DNA from: Mycolicibacterium litorale
Lineage (GTDB): Bacteria > Actinomycetota > Actinomycetes > Mycobacteriales > Mycobacteriaceae
Assembly (NCBI GenBank): GCA_002007745.1
Contig: CP019882.1
Coordinates: 2,790,001-2,854,000 of the forward strand
DNA: 64,000 nucleotides
Direction of reading: 5' to 3'
The translations under genes and the position numbers were made by a program. Position 1 is the first letter of the stretch; every line of letters begins with the position of its first letter. Positions 44,973-54,153 of the stretch are shown here, piece by piece. Under the pieces are notes generated by a model, which made no database searches, was not told the origin of the DNA, and saw only the letters and a list, made by a program, of their open reading frames with translations.

Positions 44973-45695
44973 ATGGCACTGCAACAGGTCAACCGGCGAT
45001 CGGTTCCGGAAGAGGTTTTCGACCAGATCCTGGCCGATGTCCTCAGCGGAGAAATGCGCCCGGGTGAACCACTGCCCAGTGAGCGCCGCCTCGCCGAGGT
45101 GTTGGGCGTATCCCGCCCGGCCGTCCGCGAGGCACTCAAGCGGGTGGCGGCGGCCGGCCTGGTCGAGGTCCGTCAGGGTGACGCCACCACGGTGCGCGAC
45201 TTTCGCCGTCACGCCGGGCTCGACCTGCTCCCCCGGCTGCTCTTGCGCAACGGCGAGCTCGATCTCGCGGTGGCGCGCAGCATCGTGGAGGCGCGCCTGC
45301 ACAACGGGCCGAAGGTGGCCGAACTGGCCGCCCAACGACGCGAACCGGGACTGGGCGCCCGGCTCGAGGAATCGATCGCCGCGCTGGAATCAACCGATGA
45401 CCCGGTAGCGCAGCAGCGGCACGCCTTGACGTTCTGGGACCACGTGGTGGACGGCGCGGACTCCATCGTATTTCGCCTGATGTTCAACACATTACGAGCA
45501 GCCTACGAACCAGCGCTGCCCGCGCTGGCGGCGATGATGGCTGCCGAGGTGGGGCGCACCGATGCCTACCGGGCTCTGGCCGCGGCCATCGTGGCCGGCG
45601 AGCCGACGGCCGCCGTCGCCGCTGCCGGTGAACTCCTCGAGCCTGCCACCACCGCGCTGATCGCGGCGCTGACCGCATTGGAGGAACAACGATGA
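44973..45695 (+). CDS. FadR/GntR-family transcriptional regulator
   Basis: A 240-residue regulator: winged helix at about 10-75 ([23 protein letters not shown]) and a helical FCD-type effector domain. Acyl-CoA or a small acid is the likely ligand. It lies upstream of a fatty acid hydroxylase gene, with which it overlaps (ATGA), and behind a FadR-like palindrome, so autoregulation and lipid control are likely. ATG at 44973 with GGAGGT upstream. Confidence 0.85.
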   Translation: MALQQVNRRSVPEEVFDQILADVLSGEMRPGEPLPSERRLAEVLGVSRPAVREALKRVAAAGLVEVRQGDATTVRDFRRHAGLDLLPRLLLRNGELDLAVARSIVEARLHNGPKVAELAAQRREPGLGARLEESIAALESTDDPVAQQRHALTFWDHVVDGADSIVFRLMFNTLRAAYEPALPALAAMMAAEVGRTDAYRALAAAIVAGEPTAAVAAAGELLEPATTALIAALTALEEQR

Positions 45696-46378
45696 GCGAA
45701 TCGACCAAGGTGCGGCGCGGCGTGACGCTGGCCGATGCGGCACGTGAGTTCTGGCGTCACCCCTCGCCTTGGTTACTGGCCGCTGGTCTGGCGGCGGCCC
45801 TGTTCGCCCGGGTCGCGGCCGGCGACTGGCGCCTTGGTGATGCGGTGGTGCCATTGGCGACGGCTGCGGCGTTTCCCTTCCTGGAGTGGGTGATCCACGT
45901 GTTCGTCCTGCACTGGCGGCCACGGCGGATCGGCAGGATCGCCATCGATCCGCTGCTGGCCCGCAAGCACCGTGCGCATCACGTCGACCCGCGTGATGTC
46001 GCGCTGGTGTTCATCCCGCTGCAGTCATTGATCGGGGCGATGGTCTCGGCGCTGGTGATCGCCCTCTGGGTGTTCCCCAGGGTCGGTATGGGGTTGACCT
46101 TCCTGGTGGTGATCCTGGCCTTCGGACTGGTCTACGAATGGTGCCATTATCTGGTGCACACCGACTACAAGCCGAAATCGGCTCTCTACCGGGTCATCTG
46201 GCGTGACCACCGGCTGCACCACTTCAAGAACGAGCACTACTGGTTCGGGGTGAGCACCCCCGGCACCGCGGACCGGGTGTTGCGCACCTACCCCGATCCG
46301 ACGACCGTCCCCACCTCGCCGACCGCGAAGAACCTCCACGCAGTGAGCGTCAAACCTGGTGCGCTACAAGAGGATTAA
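45692..46378 (+). CDS. Membrane fatty acid hydroxylase / sterol desaturase family
   Basis: A 228-residue membrane protein with three to four helices and the di-iron His boxes of the family: HVFVLH near 69-74, HRAHH near 92-96, CHYLVH and HRLHH. It would hydroxylate or desaturate an acyl or sterol chain using reduced ferredoxin. Coupled with the FadR-like regulator by an ATGA overlap, it is probably its main target. Its 3' end overlaps the L,D-transpeptidase gene by 4 bp. Confidence 0.85.
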   Translation: MSESTKVRRGVTLADAAREFWRHPSPWLLAAGLAAALFARVAAGDWRLGDAVVPLATAAAFPFLEWVIHVFVLHWRPRRIGRIAIDPLLARKHRAHHVDPRDVALVFIPLQSLIGAMVSALVIALWVFPRVGMGLTFLVVILAFGLVYEWCHYLVHTDYKPKSALYRVIWRDHRLHHFKNEHYWFGVSTPGTADRVLRTYPDPTTVPTSPTAKNLHAVSVKPGALQED

Positions 46379-47130
46379 GCGTTGATGACGACTGGGTCGC
46401 CGATATTGACCTGATCGAAGTACCAGGCTGCGTTGTCCGGGCTCAGGTTGATGCAACCGTGGCTGACGTTCGCATAACCCTGCGAGCCCACCGACCAGGG
46501 CGCGGAGTGCACGTACACCCCGCCCCAGGTGATGCGGACAGCGTCGGCCACGGTGAGCTTGTAGCCTTCCGGGTCGCTGAGCGGGATGCCGATGGTGCGC
46601 GAGTCCATCACGACCGAGGACTGCTTCTCCAGAACCGAGAAGCTGCCGACCGGCGTGGGATGCTTGGGCTTACCCATCGAGGCGGGCATCTGACGAACCA
46701 CTTGGCCATCGATGCTCACCGTGAATGTGTGTGCCGAGATGTCGGCGACCCCGAGAACCGTCGACCCGGTGCCGAAGGTACGCGGAATCCCGCCGGCCAT
46801 CATGGTGATCTCGGAATGCGCCGGCCAGTACTGGTCTGGCACGAACTGGACGGTCGTGTCGTCGAGCCACTCGTAGCGGCCCCGCACATCGGCCGGCGAC
46901 GACACGGTGATGGACTGCTGGGCCGCCCAGCGATCGGTCACCGGCCTGCTGAACGTCACGACGATCGGATGTGCCACCCCGACCAGCTGGCCGTTGGTGG
47001 GCGCCACGGAGGCGATGGTCGCGCCGCCGACCGAAGGGGCGACGGCGGCGGTGCTGGTCTGCACCGACGCTGCCATCGCCAGCATCGCGATACCCGCGGC
47101 GGCAAGTGCTCGTCGAACTGCTCTGGCCAT
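46375..47130 (-). CDS. ldtA: L,D-transpeptidase, LdtMt1-like
   Basis: A 251-residue periplasmic enzyme: signal peptide (MARAVRR, hydrophobic core, cleavage near TAA), Ig-like domain (about 35-130) and a YkuD domain. The catalytic motif SHGCINLS puts Cys at 226, and H208 lies in YVHSA; total length and both positions equal those of LdtMt1 (Rv0116c). It makes 3-3 cross-links in peptidoglycan. ATG at 47130 has a GGGAG ribosome site. The frame is open to 47163, without a plausible start. Confidence 0.9.
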   Translation of the reverse strand: MARAVRRALAAAGIAMLAMAASVQTSTAAVAPSVGGATIASVAPTNGQLVGVAHPIVVTFSRPVTDRWAAQQSITVSSPADVRGRYEWLDDTTVQFVPDQYWPAHSEITMMAGGIPRTFGTGSTVLGVADISAHTFTVSIDGQVVRQMPASMGKPKHPTPVGSFSVLEKQSSVVMDSRTIGIPLSDPEGYKLTVADAVRITWGGVYVHSAPWSVGSQGYANVSHGCINLSPDNAAWYFDQVNIGDPVVINA

Positions 47131-47275
47131 GGCTCCCGTCCTCTGGGCGATCAGCAAAGTCACAGTCTAGTTGCTCAGCCCGACCACGCCCACCAAACCT
47201 GTGGTTAGCTGCTGTAACTCCGGTGGACTGGCCGTGGAGTAGGTACCACCGGCGCACGCCAGCGAAACCCCGGTG

Positions 47276-48490
47276 CTAGCCGCCCGGGGCGGGATCGTTA
47301 CGCAGGTCGGCCAGACGCTCCAGAATGCGCGTGCGCAACGACGGCTTGGCCTCCGGAACCGGCGGAACAGTGGCCTCGACCGGCGCCGGCAGCGCGGCGG
47401 CCGCGTCGACCGGCGGTGCGGCGGCCGGGTCGGCCGGCGCGGGCGCCTCGGGTGCGGGCCCCGGATCCATCGTCATGGCCGTCTCCGGCGCCTGCTCGGG
47501 AGCCGGCTCTTGGACGGTCTCGGGCGGGGGTGCCGACTGTGCCGGCTCGTCTGATAGCTCCGGCAGGACCTGTGGGGGCGGGGCCGGGGCAGGGGGCGGA
47601 GCTGCCGGTCGGATAGCCGGCGTTTCGGCGGTGTTGACCACGTCGCGGTGGACGGTGGGCGCCACTCGGTCGGGCACCAGCTCCAGGCCCACCGCGACCG
47701 ATGCCGACACCACGAACGCGAGAACGCCGCCGGCCAGCAGCGCCATCGGTGCGCGCTGAGCAGCCGAGCGGCGGCGCTGCGTCGGGGTGGGAACCGGCAG
47801 GGCGAACAGCGGGTCGTCGAACAAACCGACGCTGTTGACCGAAGCCAGCGCGGCACCGCGAGCCAGCGCGAGCTCGGCTTCGGCGGGTGCCAGCACCGGG
47901 ATTCCCAGAATTTGCTCGAGGTCGCGGGCAATGGTGTCGAACTCGTCGCCCGAACCCAGCAGCACCAGTCCGTCTGGCTGCCAGTCGGCGCGGGCCAGCA
48001 ACTCGGAGAGCCACCCGATCAGGTCCTGCTCGGTCTGCAGGTCGTAGTTCACCGCGGTCTGCACGGCATCCCGGACCGTGTCGACGACCAGGGCGACCAC
48101 CGCGTCCGGCTCGACGACACACACCGCGGTCACGTCGGAGCCGATCACCTGCCCGATGCCGCGGGCGAATGCCTCGGTGGCTTCGGGCAACCGGATGGGC
48201 ACCACATTGCGGAAACCGGAGTCGGCCAGCGAATCCAGCAGCAAGGACGCCTCGACGGAGGCGTCGTCGCTCCACGTCACGCCGATGGATTGCAGGCGTT
48301 GAGTACCCACGATCGCCTGAGTGCGGGACAACGCCTCGGCGACGAACTCCGACGTGGTGACCGGGCTGAATCCGCCGCGACGCACCTCGAACGCGTCATG
48401 CCCCTTGGTCGCGCCGTCGACTCCGTCGCCCTCGACCAGGACGAGCCCGACGGTTGTCGGCGTCATCGACAATCCCAGGACGGTGTCCAA
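47276..48490 (-). CDS. DUF7159-type mycobacterial membrane protein
   Basis: A 404-residue protein. Residues 1-220 resemble an ASKHA-like ATPase fold by eye (VLGLSMTPTTVGLVLVEG as a possible phosphate strand). A membrane helix is at about 251-270 and the C-terminal 130 residues are Pro/Ala/Glu-rich, likely extracytoplasmic. Such proteins are mycobacterial, function unknown. A TTG start at 48490 (MDTVLGLS) is used; no earlier in-frame start is convincing. Upstream is a 259-bp divergent region. Confidence 0.7.
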   Translation of the reverse strand: MDTVLGLSMTPTTVGLVLVEGDGVDGATKGHDAFEVRRGGFSPVTTSEFVAEALSRTQAIVGTQRLQSIGVTWSDDASVEASLLLDSLADSGFRNVVPIRLPEATEAFARGIGQVIGSDVTAVCVVEPDAVVALVVDTVRDAVQTAVNYDLQTEQDLIGWLSELLARADWQPDGLVLLGSGDEFDTIARDLEQILGIPVLAPAEAELALARGAALASVNSVGLFDDPLFALPVPTPTQRRRSAAQRAPMALLAGGVLAFVVSASVAVGLELVPDRVAPTVHRDVVNTAETPAIRPAAPPPAPAPPPQVLPELSDEPAQSAPPPETVQEPAPEQAPETAMTMDPGPAPEAPAPADPAAAPPVDAAAALPAPVEATVPPVPEAKPSLRTRILERLADLRNDPAPGG

Positions 48491-48736
48491 CTAGTGCTCC
48501 TCTCCTGCCCTGACTTCCGCCGGCACGCAGCATGCACCACGGCGAAAGGCCTGGTTGCGGTACTTCGCTGAGAGCGCCGGAAGCGTACCGGGACAGCATG
48601 GTCGTCGTCGACCTCCGTGGAGCCTACCCGCAGCGGCCTATACCAGCGAATGAACGCTGCACGGTCGCGGCCGGGTGGCGATCCGGTAACAGCCGAAAGA
48701 GGGGTCCATTACCAGCTCGTGATACGGCACCGGGTA

Positions 48737-48742
48737 TAGGGT
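48737..48742 (+). promoter_or_regulatory. Putative -10 element of leaderless AhpD-like gene
   Basis: TAGGGT fits TANNNT and ends 8 nt before the ATG at 48750. No ribosome site is visible. Confidence 0.4.
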
Positions 48743-48749
48743 CTCCGGC

Positions 48750-49115
48750 ATGGAACACGGCCATTATCACGAAGTTCTCAACGAGTTGCGCCCCCAGCAC
48801 CGCGCCCTGCGACAGATGATCCCCGAGGTTTATCGCGCGTTCAACGACATCAGCGGTGCGGCGCTCGGAGCCGGCGCCCTGGAGACCAGCACCAAAGAGC
48901 TGATGGCCATGGTGATCGGTGTGGTGCACGGGTGTGACGGCTGTATCGCCTCGCACGCTCGTGGTGCTGCGCGTGCCGGTGCCACCAAGGAACAAGCCGC
49001 TGAGGCCATCGGGGTGGCCATTTTGATGCACGGCGGACCCGCCACGATCTACGGGGCGCGGGCCTATGAGGCGTTCTGCGAGTTCGCCGATGCGGCGGCG
49101 CCGACAGTGACCTGA
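48750..49115 (+). CDS. AhpD-like carboxymuconolactone decarboxylase-family protein
   Basis: A 121-residue helical protein with the CxxC redox motif and trailing His (CDGCIASH near 64-71) of AhpD-like proteins. It may act in peroxide defence or as a hydroperoxide/thiol enzyme. It converges on fdxA with a hairpin terminator between. Confidence 0.85.
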   Translation: MEHGHYHEVLNELRPQHRALRQMIPEVYRAFNDISGAALGAGALETSTKELMAMVIGVVHGCDGCIASHARGAARAGATKEQAAEAIGVAILMHGGPATIYGARAYEAFCEFADAAAPTVT

Positions 49116-49140
49116 TCACCGACCTGAGCCGACACAGAAG

Positions 49141-49172
49141 CGGCCTCCGCGGCAGCACTGCCGCGGAGGCCG
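49141..49172. terminator. Bidirectional hairpin terminator
   Basis: A perfect 15-nt arm (49141-49155) pairs with 49158-49172 around a short loop, between the convergent AhpD-like gene and fdxA. Confidence 0.75.
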
Positions 49173-49213
49173 GTCGTTGTCGGGATAGGGCCTGTCGGTC
49201 TGGGCCGGGCGGG

Positions 49214-49558
49214 TCAGTCCGTGTTGCGCGGCAGCGCCGCGACCATCGGAGTGTCGACACCGACCGGGCCCAATTCATATGAACCGCCCGGGTTTCCGAG
49301 CGGGGCATCGCGACCCGGCAGCACCTCGGAGAAGAACGCCGCGTTGTCGGCGAGGAACTGCTTCTCCTCTTCGGGCAGGTCAGACTCGAAGTAGATCGCG
49401 TCGACTTCGCACAGGATCCGGCAGGCGCCGCACTCCACGCACTCGTCGGGATTGATGTACATGGTGCGGTCGCCCTCGTAGATGCAGTCGACCGGGCATT
49501 CCTTCATGCATGCCTTGTGCTTGACGTCGACACACGCACTGCTGATCACGTAGGTCAT
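49214..49558 (-). CDS. fdxA: 7Fe-8S ferredoxin FdxA
   Basis: A 114-residue ferredoxin of the mycobacterial FdxA type, with Cys at 9, 17, 21 and 25 followed by 40, 43, 46 and 50 for the 3Fe-4S and 4Fe-4S clusters. It donates electrons to cytochromes P450 and other redox enzymes; two P450 genes and a di-iron hydroxylase gene are in this window. ATG at 49558. The long acidic tail is normal for the family. Confidence 0.9.
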   Translation of the reverse strand: MTYVISSACVDVKHKACMKECPVDCIYEGDRTMYINPDECVECGACRILCEVDAIYFESDLPEEEKQFLADNAAFFSEVLPGRDAPLGNPGGSYELGPVGVDTPMVAALPRNTD

Positions 49559-49679
49559 GGCGGCAGCCTATCTGTAACCCGCCGTACCAGACACGGGTAG
49601 AAGGCCCGCCGCGCCGGGGACCTAAGTCCCCTGTTTTCGGGCCCGGCGGTCACCGGAGCGCCGCCCAGCTCAAGCGCTA

Positions 49680-50249
49680 TCAGCGCAGCAGGGCCGAGCT
49701 GATGTCGACCCAGCCGATGGTGTCCGAACGGTGATCGGTGACGTCGCGGCACTCGCCGTAGATCTGCATGGTGGCCCGGTCGACGAGGTCGGCGTTGCGA
49801 AAGAAGATGACGGTGACACCGCTACGGGTGAACGTCCGCCCACCGGGATGGCGGTTCGGCGGCATGCTCTCGGTCCAGCCGCGTTGGGTCATCGCCGATG
49901 CGATCGACCGGAAGTACTTGGGAGTGTCCAGCACCGGCGGCACATCGAAGTTCAGATAGATCGCACCCTGGTAGGGCGGGTCATCGGTGTTCGTGCAGGA
50001 CATCAGCAGATAACTGCCGCTGACCGCCGCGAGGTGGGCTGCACCGACGATCTCGCGAGCCGGCGTCAGTACCTGGAGTCTGGCCTGTTCGTCGTTCAGA
50101 GGTTGGGCGACAGGCTCGACCGCTGCGCCGCGCATCTCCCGAAAACGATGTACCGCAATGTAACTCGAACCCAGTACCAGACTGATCGACAGGGTGGCCG
50201 TGATCAGCAGCAGTACGGGTCTGGAGCGCAGGCCGGTGGCGGCGGGCAT
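49680..50249 (-). CDS. Membrane-anchored mycobacterial protein
   Basis: A 189-residue protein with an N-terminal membrane helix (about 10-33, LLLITATLSISLVLGSSYI) and an exported domain with two Cys (LMSCTN, YGECRD). No domain was recognised. It starts 4 bp after the stop of the secreted protein gene at 50254-50765, so both are probably one operon. Function unknown. Confidence 0.6.
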   Translation of the reverse strand: MPAATGLRSRPVLLLITATLSISLVLGSSYIAVHRFREMRGAAVEPVAQPLNDEQARLQVLTPAREIVGAAHLAAVSGSYLLMSCTNTDDPPYQGAIYLNFDVPPVLDTPKYFRSIASAMTQRGWTESMPPNRHPGGRTFTRSGVTVIFFRNADLVDRATMQIYGECRDVTDHRSDTIGWVDISSALLR

Positions 50250-50253
50250 CACA

Positions 50254-50765
50254 TCAGGACAGCGGGGTGCAGCTGTAGGGATGTTGGTCGAAATAGTGGA
50301 CGGCCGGCATGCCGTCGACGTAGATGTACTGCACGTCGGAGTCCCAGCTGGTGCCCGGGACCACCCAGGGCGGCACTCCGGCGGGGTAGGCGACGGTGAA
50401 GTCGGAGTAGAACTGCACGTCGACCGGGCACCCCGGCAGGCCCGCCGGTTTCGGGTTCCACGCGTGCACCACGATCGGGTTGTACAGGTGGCTGCCCTGG
50501 GCGCAGTTGGGTTGGCATTCCACCGCGTTATCGGTGCCGGTGCCCCGGGCGCCATCGGGCCCCAAGCCGTCCACGTCATGTTCTCCATGATGTTCGTCGA
50601 GTCGCAGCCGTAGACCACACGCTGCGGCTCCTCCTGCAGCGGCTGACTCGGGTCGTAGCACCGTCCGAACATGTACACGGTTGCCGGCTCGGCCGCGGCG
50701 CTGCCGGTGGCCGCCCCGGACAGCACGGCCAACAGCACGCCGCCGATCACCATCGCGCGGACCAT
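50254..50765 (-). pseudogene. Secreted mycobacterial protein, frameshifted
   Basis: The restored protein has 170 residues with a signal peptide cleaved after AAA-EP (about residue 25). The mature part has six Cys (GRCYDP, YGCDST, VECQPNC, GCPVDV and YSCTP). The frame breaks within GGGCCCC at 50557-50563 (plus strand). One extra base restores WTAWGPDGARGTGTDN. The extracellular role is unknown. GTG/ATG start at 50765 (MVRAMVIGG). It precedes the anchored protein at 49680-50249 by 4 bp. Confidence 0.7.
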
Positions 50766-50967
50766 ACGGCTCTCCTCCGGGTCACCTAGGACGACGCGCG
50801 GATGCTAGCAGGACCAAAGGCCCTATCGGTTGTGGTCCTGCGACCCGCGACGACGCCGCGGTGCCGGCCCTAACGTCGGAGCCGACACCATGTCGGCGCA
50901 CCTGGGGGATGCGCCGGTGGTGCACCACTCACCCGCTGTGGTGGGGCCGGGGGCTGGCGGCGACCCG

Positions 50968-51852
50968 TCAGCCCTTGGCCAGGGTGAACTGGCAGATGTC
51001 GGTGTAGCCGTCGCGGAACAGTTCGGCGCAGCCGGTGAGGTACTTCATGTACCGGTCGTAGACCTCGCGGGATTGGAGGGCGACGGCCTCTTCTTCGTTG
51101 GCCTCCAGGGCGGCGGCCCAGTGATCCAGCGTGCGCGCATAGTGCAGCCGAAGGGGGTGAACCCGCTTGACCGAGAAGCCAGCGCGGGTGGCGTGGTCGT
51201 CAACGACCGACACGTTCGGCAGCCGGCCGCCGGGAAATATCTCGTCCATGATGAATTTGAAGAACTTCAAATGCCGCATGGTGATCGGCATATTGCGTTC
51301 CGCGAATTCTTCGGCGCTTGGTTGAACGATCGTGTGCAGCAACATCACTCCGTCAGCCGGTAGCGCGTTGTATGCCATTTTGAAGAAAGCGTTGTAGCGG
51401 TCGAAGCCGAAGTGTTCGAAGGCGCCGATCGAGACGATGCGGTCGACCGGCTCGTCGAACTGCTCCCAGCCCTCCAGCAGCACCCGCTTGGACCGCGGGC
51501 TGTCCGAGTCGTCGAACTGCTGCTGGACGTGCAGGGCCTGGTTCTTGCTGAGCGTCAGCCCGATCACGTTGACGTCATAGCGCTCCAGGGCGCGCATCAT
51601 CGTGGCACCCCAGCCGCAGCCCACATCGAGCAGGGTCATGCCTGGTTGCAGGCCCAGCTTGCCCAGCGACAGGTCGATCTTGGCGATCTGCGCCTCTTCC
51701 AGCGTCATGTCGTCGCGCTCGAAGTAGGCGCAGCTGTAGGTCTGCGTCCGGTCGAGGAACAACCGGTAGAAGTCGTCGGACAGGTCGTAGTGGTGCTGCA
51801 CGTCGTCGAAGTGCGGCTCCATGTGCCTGGCGTGTGCGGGCGTCTTTGACAA
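50968..51852 (-). CDS. Cyclopropane mycolic acid synthase / mycolate methyltransferase
   Basis: A 294-residue SAM enzyme of the CmaA/MmaA/PcaA group. It shows HYDLSDDFY at 21-29, the SAM loop VGCGWG at 77-82, and an active-site Cys at 41 (SCAYF). It modifies meromycolate chains with a cyclopropane or methyl branch, one of several paralogues; the exact member cannot be named. The TTG at 51852 is preceded by AGGAAAAG; the frame is open further upstream without a ribosome site. Confidence 0.9.
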   Translation of the reverse strand: MSKTPAHARHMEPHFDDVQHHYDLSDDFYRLFLDRTQTYSCAYFERDDMTLEEAQIAKIDLSLGKLGLQPGMTLLDVGCGWGATMMRALERYDVNVIGLTLSKNQALHVQQQFDDSDSPRSKRVLLEGWEQFDEPVDRIVSIGAFEHFGFDRYNAFFKMAYNALPADGVMLLHTIVQPSAEEFAERNMPITMRHLKFFKFIMDEIFPGGRLPNVSVVDDHATRAGFSVKRVHPLRLHYARTLDHWAAALEANEEEAVALQSREVYDRYMKYLTGCAELFRDGYTDICQFTLAKG

Positions 51853-51987
51853 TGCTTTTCCTGTTCTTGCGTCTGCTCTCCGGTCCACCCCCGCGTGACC
51901 GGTCACACTCCCTGGTGACGTGACGCAAGTAGCGTACGTGACGCTCCGGTAACTCCCCACCCGAGCAAACTGTGTGACCGCTGTGAT

Positions 51988-52266
51988 TCAGTTTTCGGGC
52001 GGGTTGGTTTTTTCGTTGTCTTCGTCGCTGACTTCATTGTCGCGGCCGTAAATTGGCTGCCCGTCGTCGTCGAGCCATTCGTTGACGGCGGTGCCGGTCA
52101 CCGTCCCGCCGGAGCCCGGCAGGACCGCGGTCGGGCGGTCTTCGTAGGCCTTCGCCATCTCCTTGGCCTTGGCCTTGGCGCTGTCGTCGACCACGGGTCG
52201 GTCGGCCGACGCGTCCTGCTCAGTTGGGGCCTCGGGCGGCCGATCAGAGCCGTGCGGGGTGCTCAC
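51988..52266 (-). CDS. Small acidic mycobacterial protein
   Basis: A 92-residue acidic protein, probably disordered, with a Lys/Ala-rich helix (DDSAKAKAKEMAKAYEDR) and an acidic tail (DEDNEKTNPPEN). There is no signal or membrane helix. GTG at 52266 with GAGGGA upstream. No domain recognised. Confidence 0.6.
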   Translation of the reverse strand: MSTPHGSDRPPEAPTEQDASADRPVVDDSAKAKAKEMAKAYEDRPTAVLPGSGGTVTGTAVNEWLDDDGQPIYGRDNEVSDEDNEKTNPPEN

Positions 52267-52454
52267 GATATCGTTCCCTCCTCAGCCCTGACGGGCGTTC
52301 TGTGGACCGTGGCGCCGGCCGGGACTGTGATGCTCTGCAGGGACTGCCCAAATGTGTGAGCGACCAAACAGTGGCGTTTCGCTCAGCAACGTTCCGCGCG
52401 CCGCGAACGGCCATCGGTGTGCCATGTGCGGCGCTTTTCAGGCAAAGTTGAGAT

Positions 52455-53534
52455 ATGTACGCACAGCATCCGCGTGGCCGCGGACGTCGGCTGCCGGCTC
52501 TACTCGCGGCTTTTCTGTTATTCGGGGGCATGCTCGCGGCACCGGCTTACGCGGTGCCCGCCCCGGCGATTCCTCCTGCGCCGCTCGCGCCGCTGGACCA
52601 GTCCGCGGTGCTCGGACAGGTCACGCCCGGCCTGGTCGATATCAACACCACGCTGGATTACCAGGGGGCGGTCGGCGCCGGGACGGGCATTGTGCTCGAC
52701 CCGAGCGGCGAAGTGCTGACCAACAACCACGTCATCGAGGGCGCGACGCAGATCACCGCGACCAGCCTGGCCAACGGGCGTACGTATCCGGTCGATGTCA
52801 TCGGCTACGACCGCACCAATGACATCGCCCTGGTTCGGATGCGGGGAGCCAGTGATCTGCCGGTTGCGTCGCTGGGCACGTCCTCGGGTCTGGCGGTCGG
52901 TGATCCCATCGCGGCGATCGGCAATGCCGGCGGTGCCGGCGGCGCGCCGAGCTTCTCGCCGGGAACCATTACGCAGCTGGGTGCCTCGGTTCGGGCGTCC
53001 GATGAGTCGGGCGGTGGCTCCCGCGAGTTGTCCGACCTCATCCGGGTGGCCGCCGACGTGCGGCCCGGCGACTCGGGTGGACCGCTGGTCAACAGCGGCG
53101 GACAGGTGGTGGGCGTCAACGTCGCCGCGACGCTGACCTACCGGATGGGCGGTGTCCGTGGCGGTGAGGGCTTCGCTATCCCGATCGATCGCGCGCTCGG
53201 CGTCGCCGGTCAGATCCGCTCCGGCGTGGGTGGGGGTACCGTGCACATCGGCGATACGGCCTTCATCGGTGTCGGCATCGCCGACGCCGTCGACGGTGGT
53301 CCTCCGGGTGCTGTTGTGCGGCAGGTGCTTCCGGATACCCCGGCGCGCAACATCGGGCTGATGAGCGGCGACGTGATCACCGCGGTGGACGGTGTCACGA
53401 TCAACTCGGCCTCTGATCTGTCGAACGTGATGGATGCCCACCGTCCCGGTGACACCATCACGCTGGTGTGGCTGGACCGGGCGGGCAATCCGCAGAGTGC
53501 GCCGCTGGTGTTGGCGGCCGGGCCGGTCGGCTGA
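52455..53534 (+). CDS. pepA: Secreted trypsin-like serine protease PepA
   Basis: A 359-residue HtrA-like protease: signal peptide (cleavage after AYA, about residue 31), catalytic His in TNNHVIEGA, Asp in TNDIALVRM, Ser in PGDSGGPLV, and a C-terminal PDZ domain (FIGVGIADAVDGGPPGAVV). It matches mycobacterial PepA (Mtb32A, Rv0125) in layout and length. It is exported and probably degrades misfolded exported proteins. The chorismate mutase gene follows 31 bp later. Confidence 0.9.
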   Translation: MYAQHPRGRGRRLPALLAAFLLFGGMLAAPAYAVPAPAIPPAPLAPLDQSAVLGQVTPGLVDINTTLDYQGAVGAGTGIVLDPSGEVLTNNHVIEGATQITATSLANGRTYPVDVIGYDRTNDIALVRMRGASDLPVASLGTSSGLAVGDPIAAIGNAGGAGGAPSFSPGTITQLGASVRASDESGGGSRELSDLIRVAADVRPGDSGGPLVNSGGQVVGVNVAATLTYRMGGVRGGEGFAIPIDRALGVAGQIRSGVGGGTVHIGDTAFIGVGIADAVDGGPPGAVVRQVLPDTPARNIGLMSGDVITAVDGVTINSASDLSNVMDAHRPGDTITLVWLDRAGNPQSAPLVLAAGPVG

Positions 53535-53565
53535 CCGCAGGCGGGCCTCGGCGAGAATAGCGTCC

Positions 53566-54153
53566 ATGGCTACTCCCCTGGCGCTGGGCGCCTCGACGAT
53601 GATGACGGCGTTGGCCTTGCTGGCGGGTGGTGCGCCGGCCGCGCCGGCCGCTGCCGATGAAGGCGTGCCGTTGCACGATCTGGTCGATGCCGTGGCGCAA
53701 CGCCTGCAGACCGCTGACCCGGTGGCTGCCAACAAATGGCTGACCGGTGGTTCGATCACCGATCCGGCCCGGGTGAAGCAAGTGCTGGCCGCGGTCGCCA
53801 AGGATGCCGAATCCGCCGGTGTGTCAACCGATTACGTGACCGACGTCTTCACCAACCAGATCAACGCCACTGAGGGCATCGAGTACCGCAGGTTCGCCGA
53901 CTGGAAGTTCGGCGCAGCCGCGGCGCCGACGGCCGCACCCGATCTGTCGGATTCGCGGGCCGTCATCGACGGGCTCAACCATCAAATCGTCAGCCAGATC
54001 GCCGCGCAGTGGCCGTTGCTGCACTCGCCCGGCTGCCCCGATGCGCTGACTGCGGCGAAGGCGGCCGTCGCCACCGAGCGTCAGTTCGACGATCTGTACC
54101 GCCAGGGCCTCGACGTCGCGACCCGTTCGTACTGCGGGTCTCAGGCCTTCTGA
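53566..54153 (+). CDS. Secreted chorismate mutase (AroQ gamma)
   Basis: A 195-residue exported enzyme with a signal peptide ending near AAA. It is helical with family residues in LVDAVAQRLQTADPVAANKW and VFTNQINATEGIEYRRFADW, and a C-terminal disulfide pair (SPGCPDAL and RSYCG). It corresponds to the secreted chorismate mutase of M. tuberculosis (Rv1885c). It converts chorismate to prephenate; its extracytoplasmic role is unclear. The 3' end overlaps the convergent DUF4331 gene by 13 bp. Confidence 0.85.
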   Translation: MATPLALGASTMMTALALLAGGAPAAPAAADEGVPLHDLVDAVAQRLQTADPVAANKWLTGGSITDPARVKQVLAAVAKDAESAGVSTDYVTDVFTNQINATEGIEYRRFADWKFGAAAAPTAAPDLSDSRAVIDGLNHQIVSQIAAQWPLLHSPGCPDALTAAKAAVATERQFDDLYRQGLDVATRSYCGSQAF

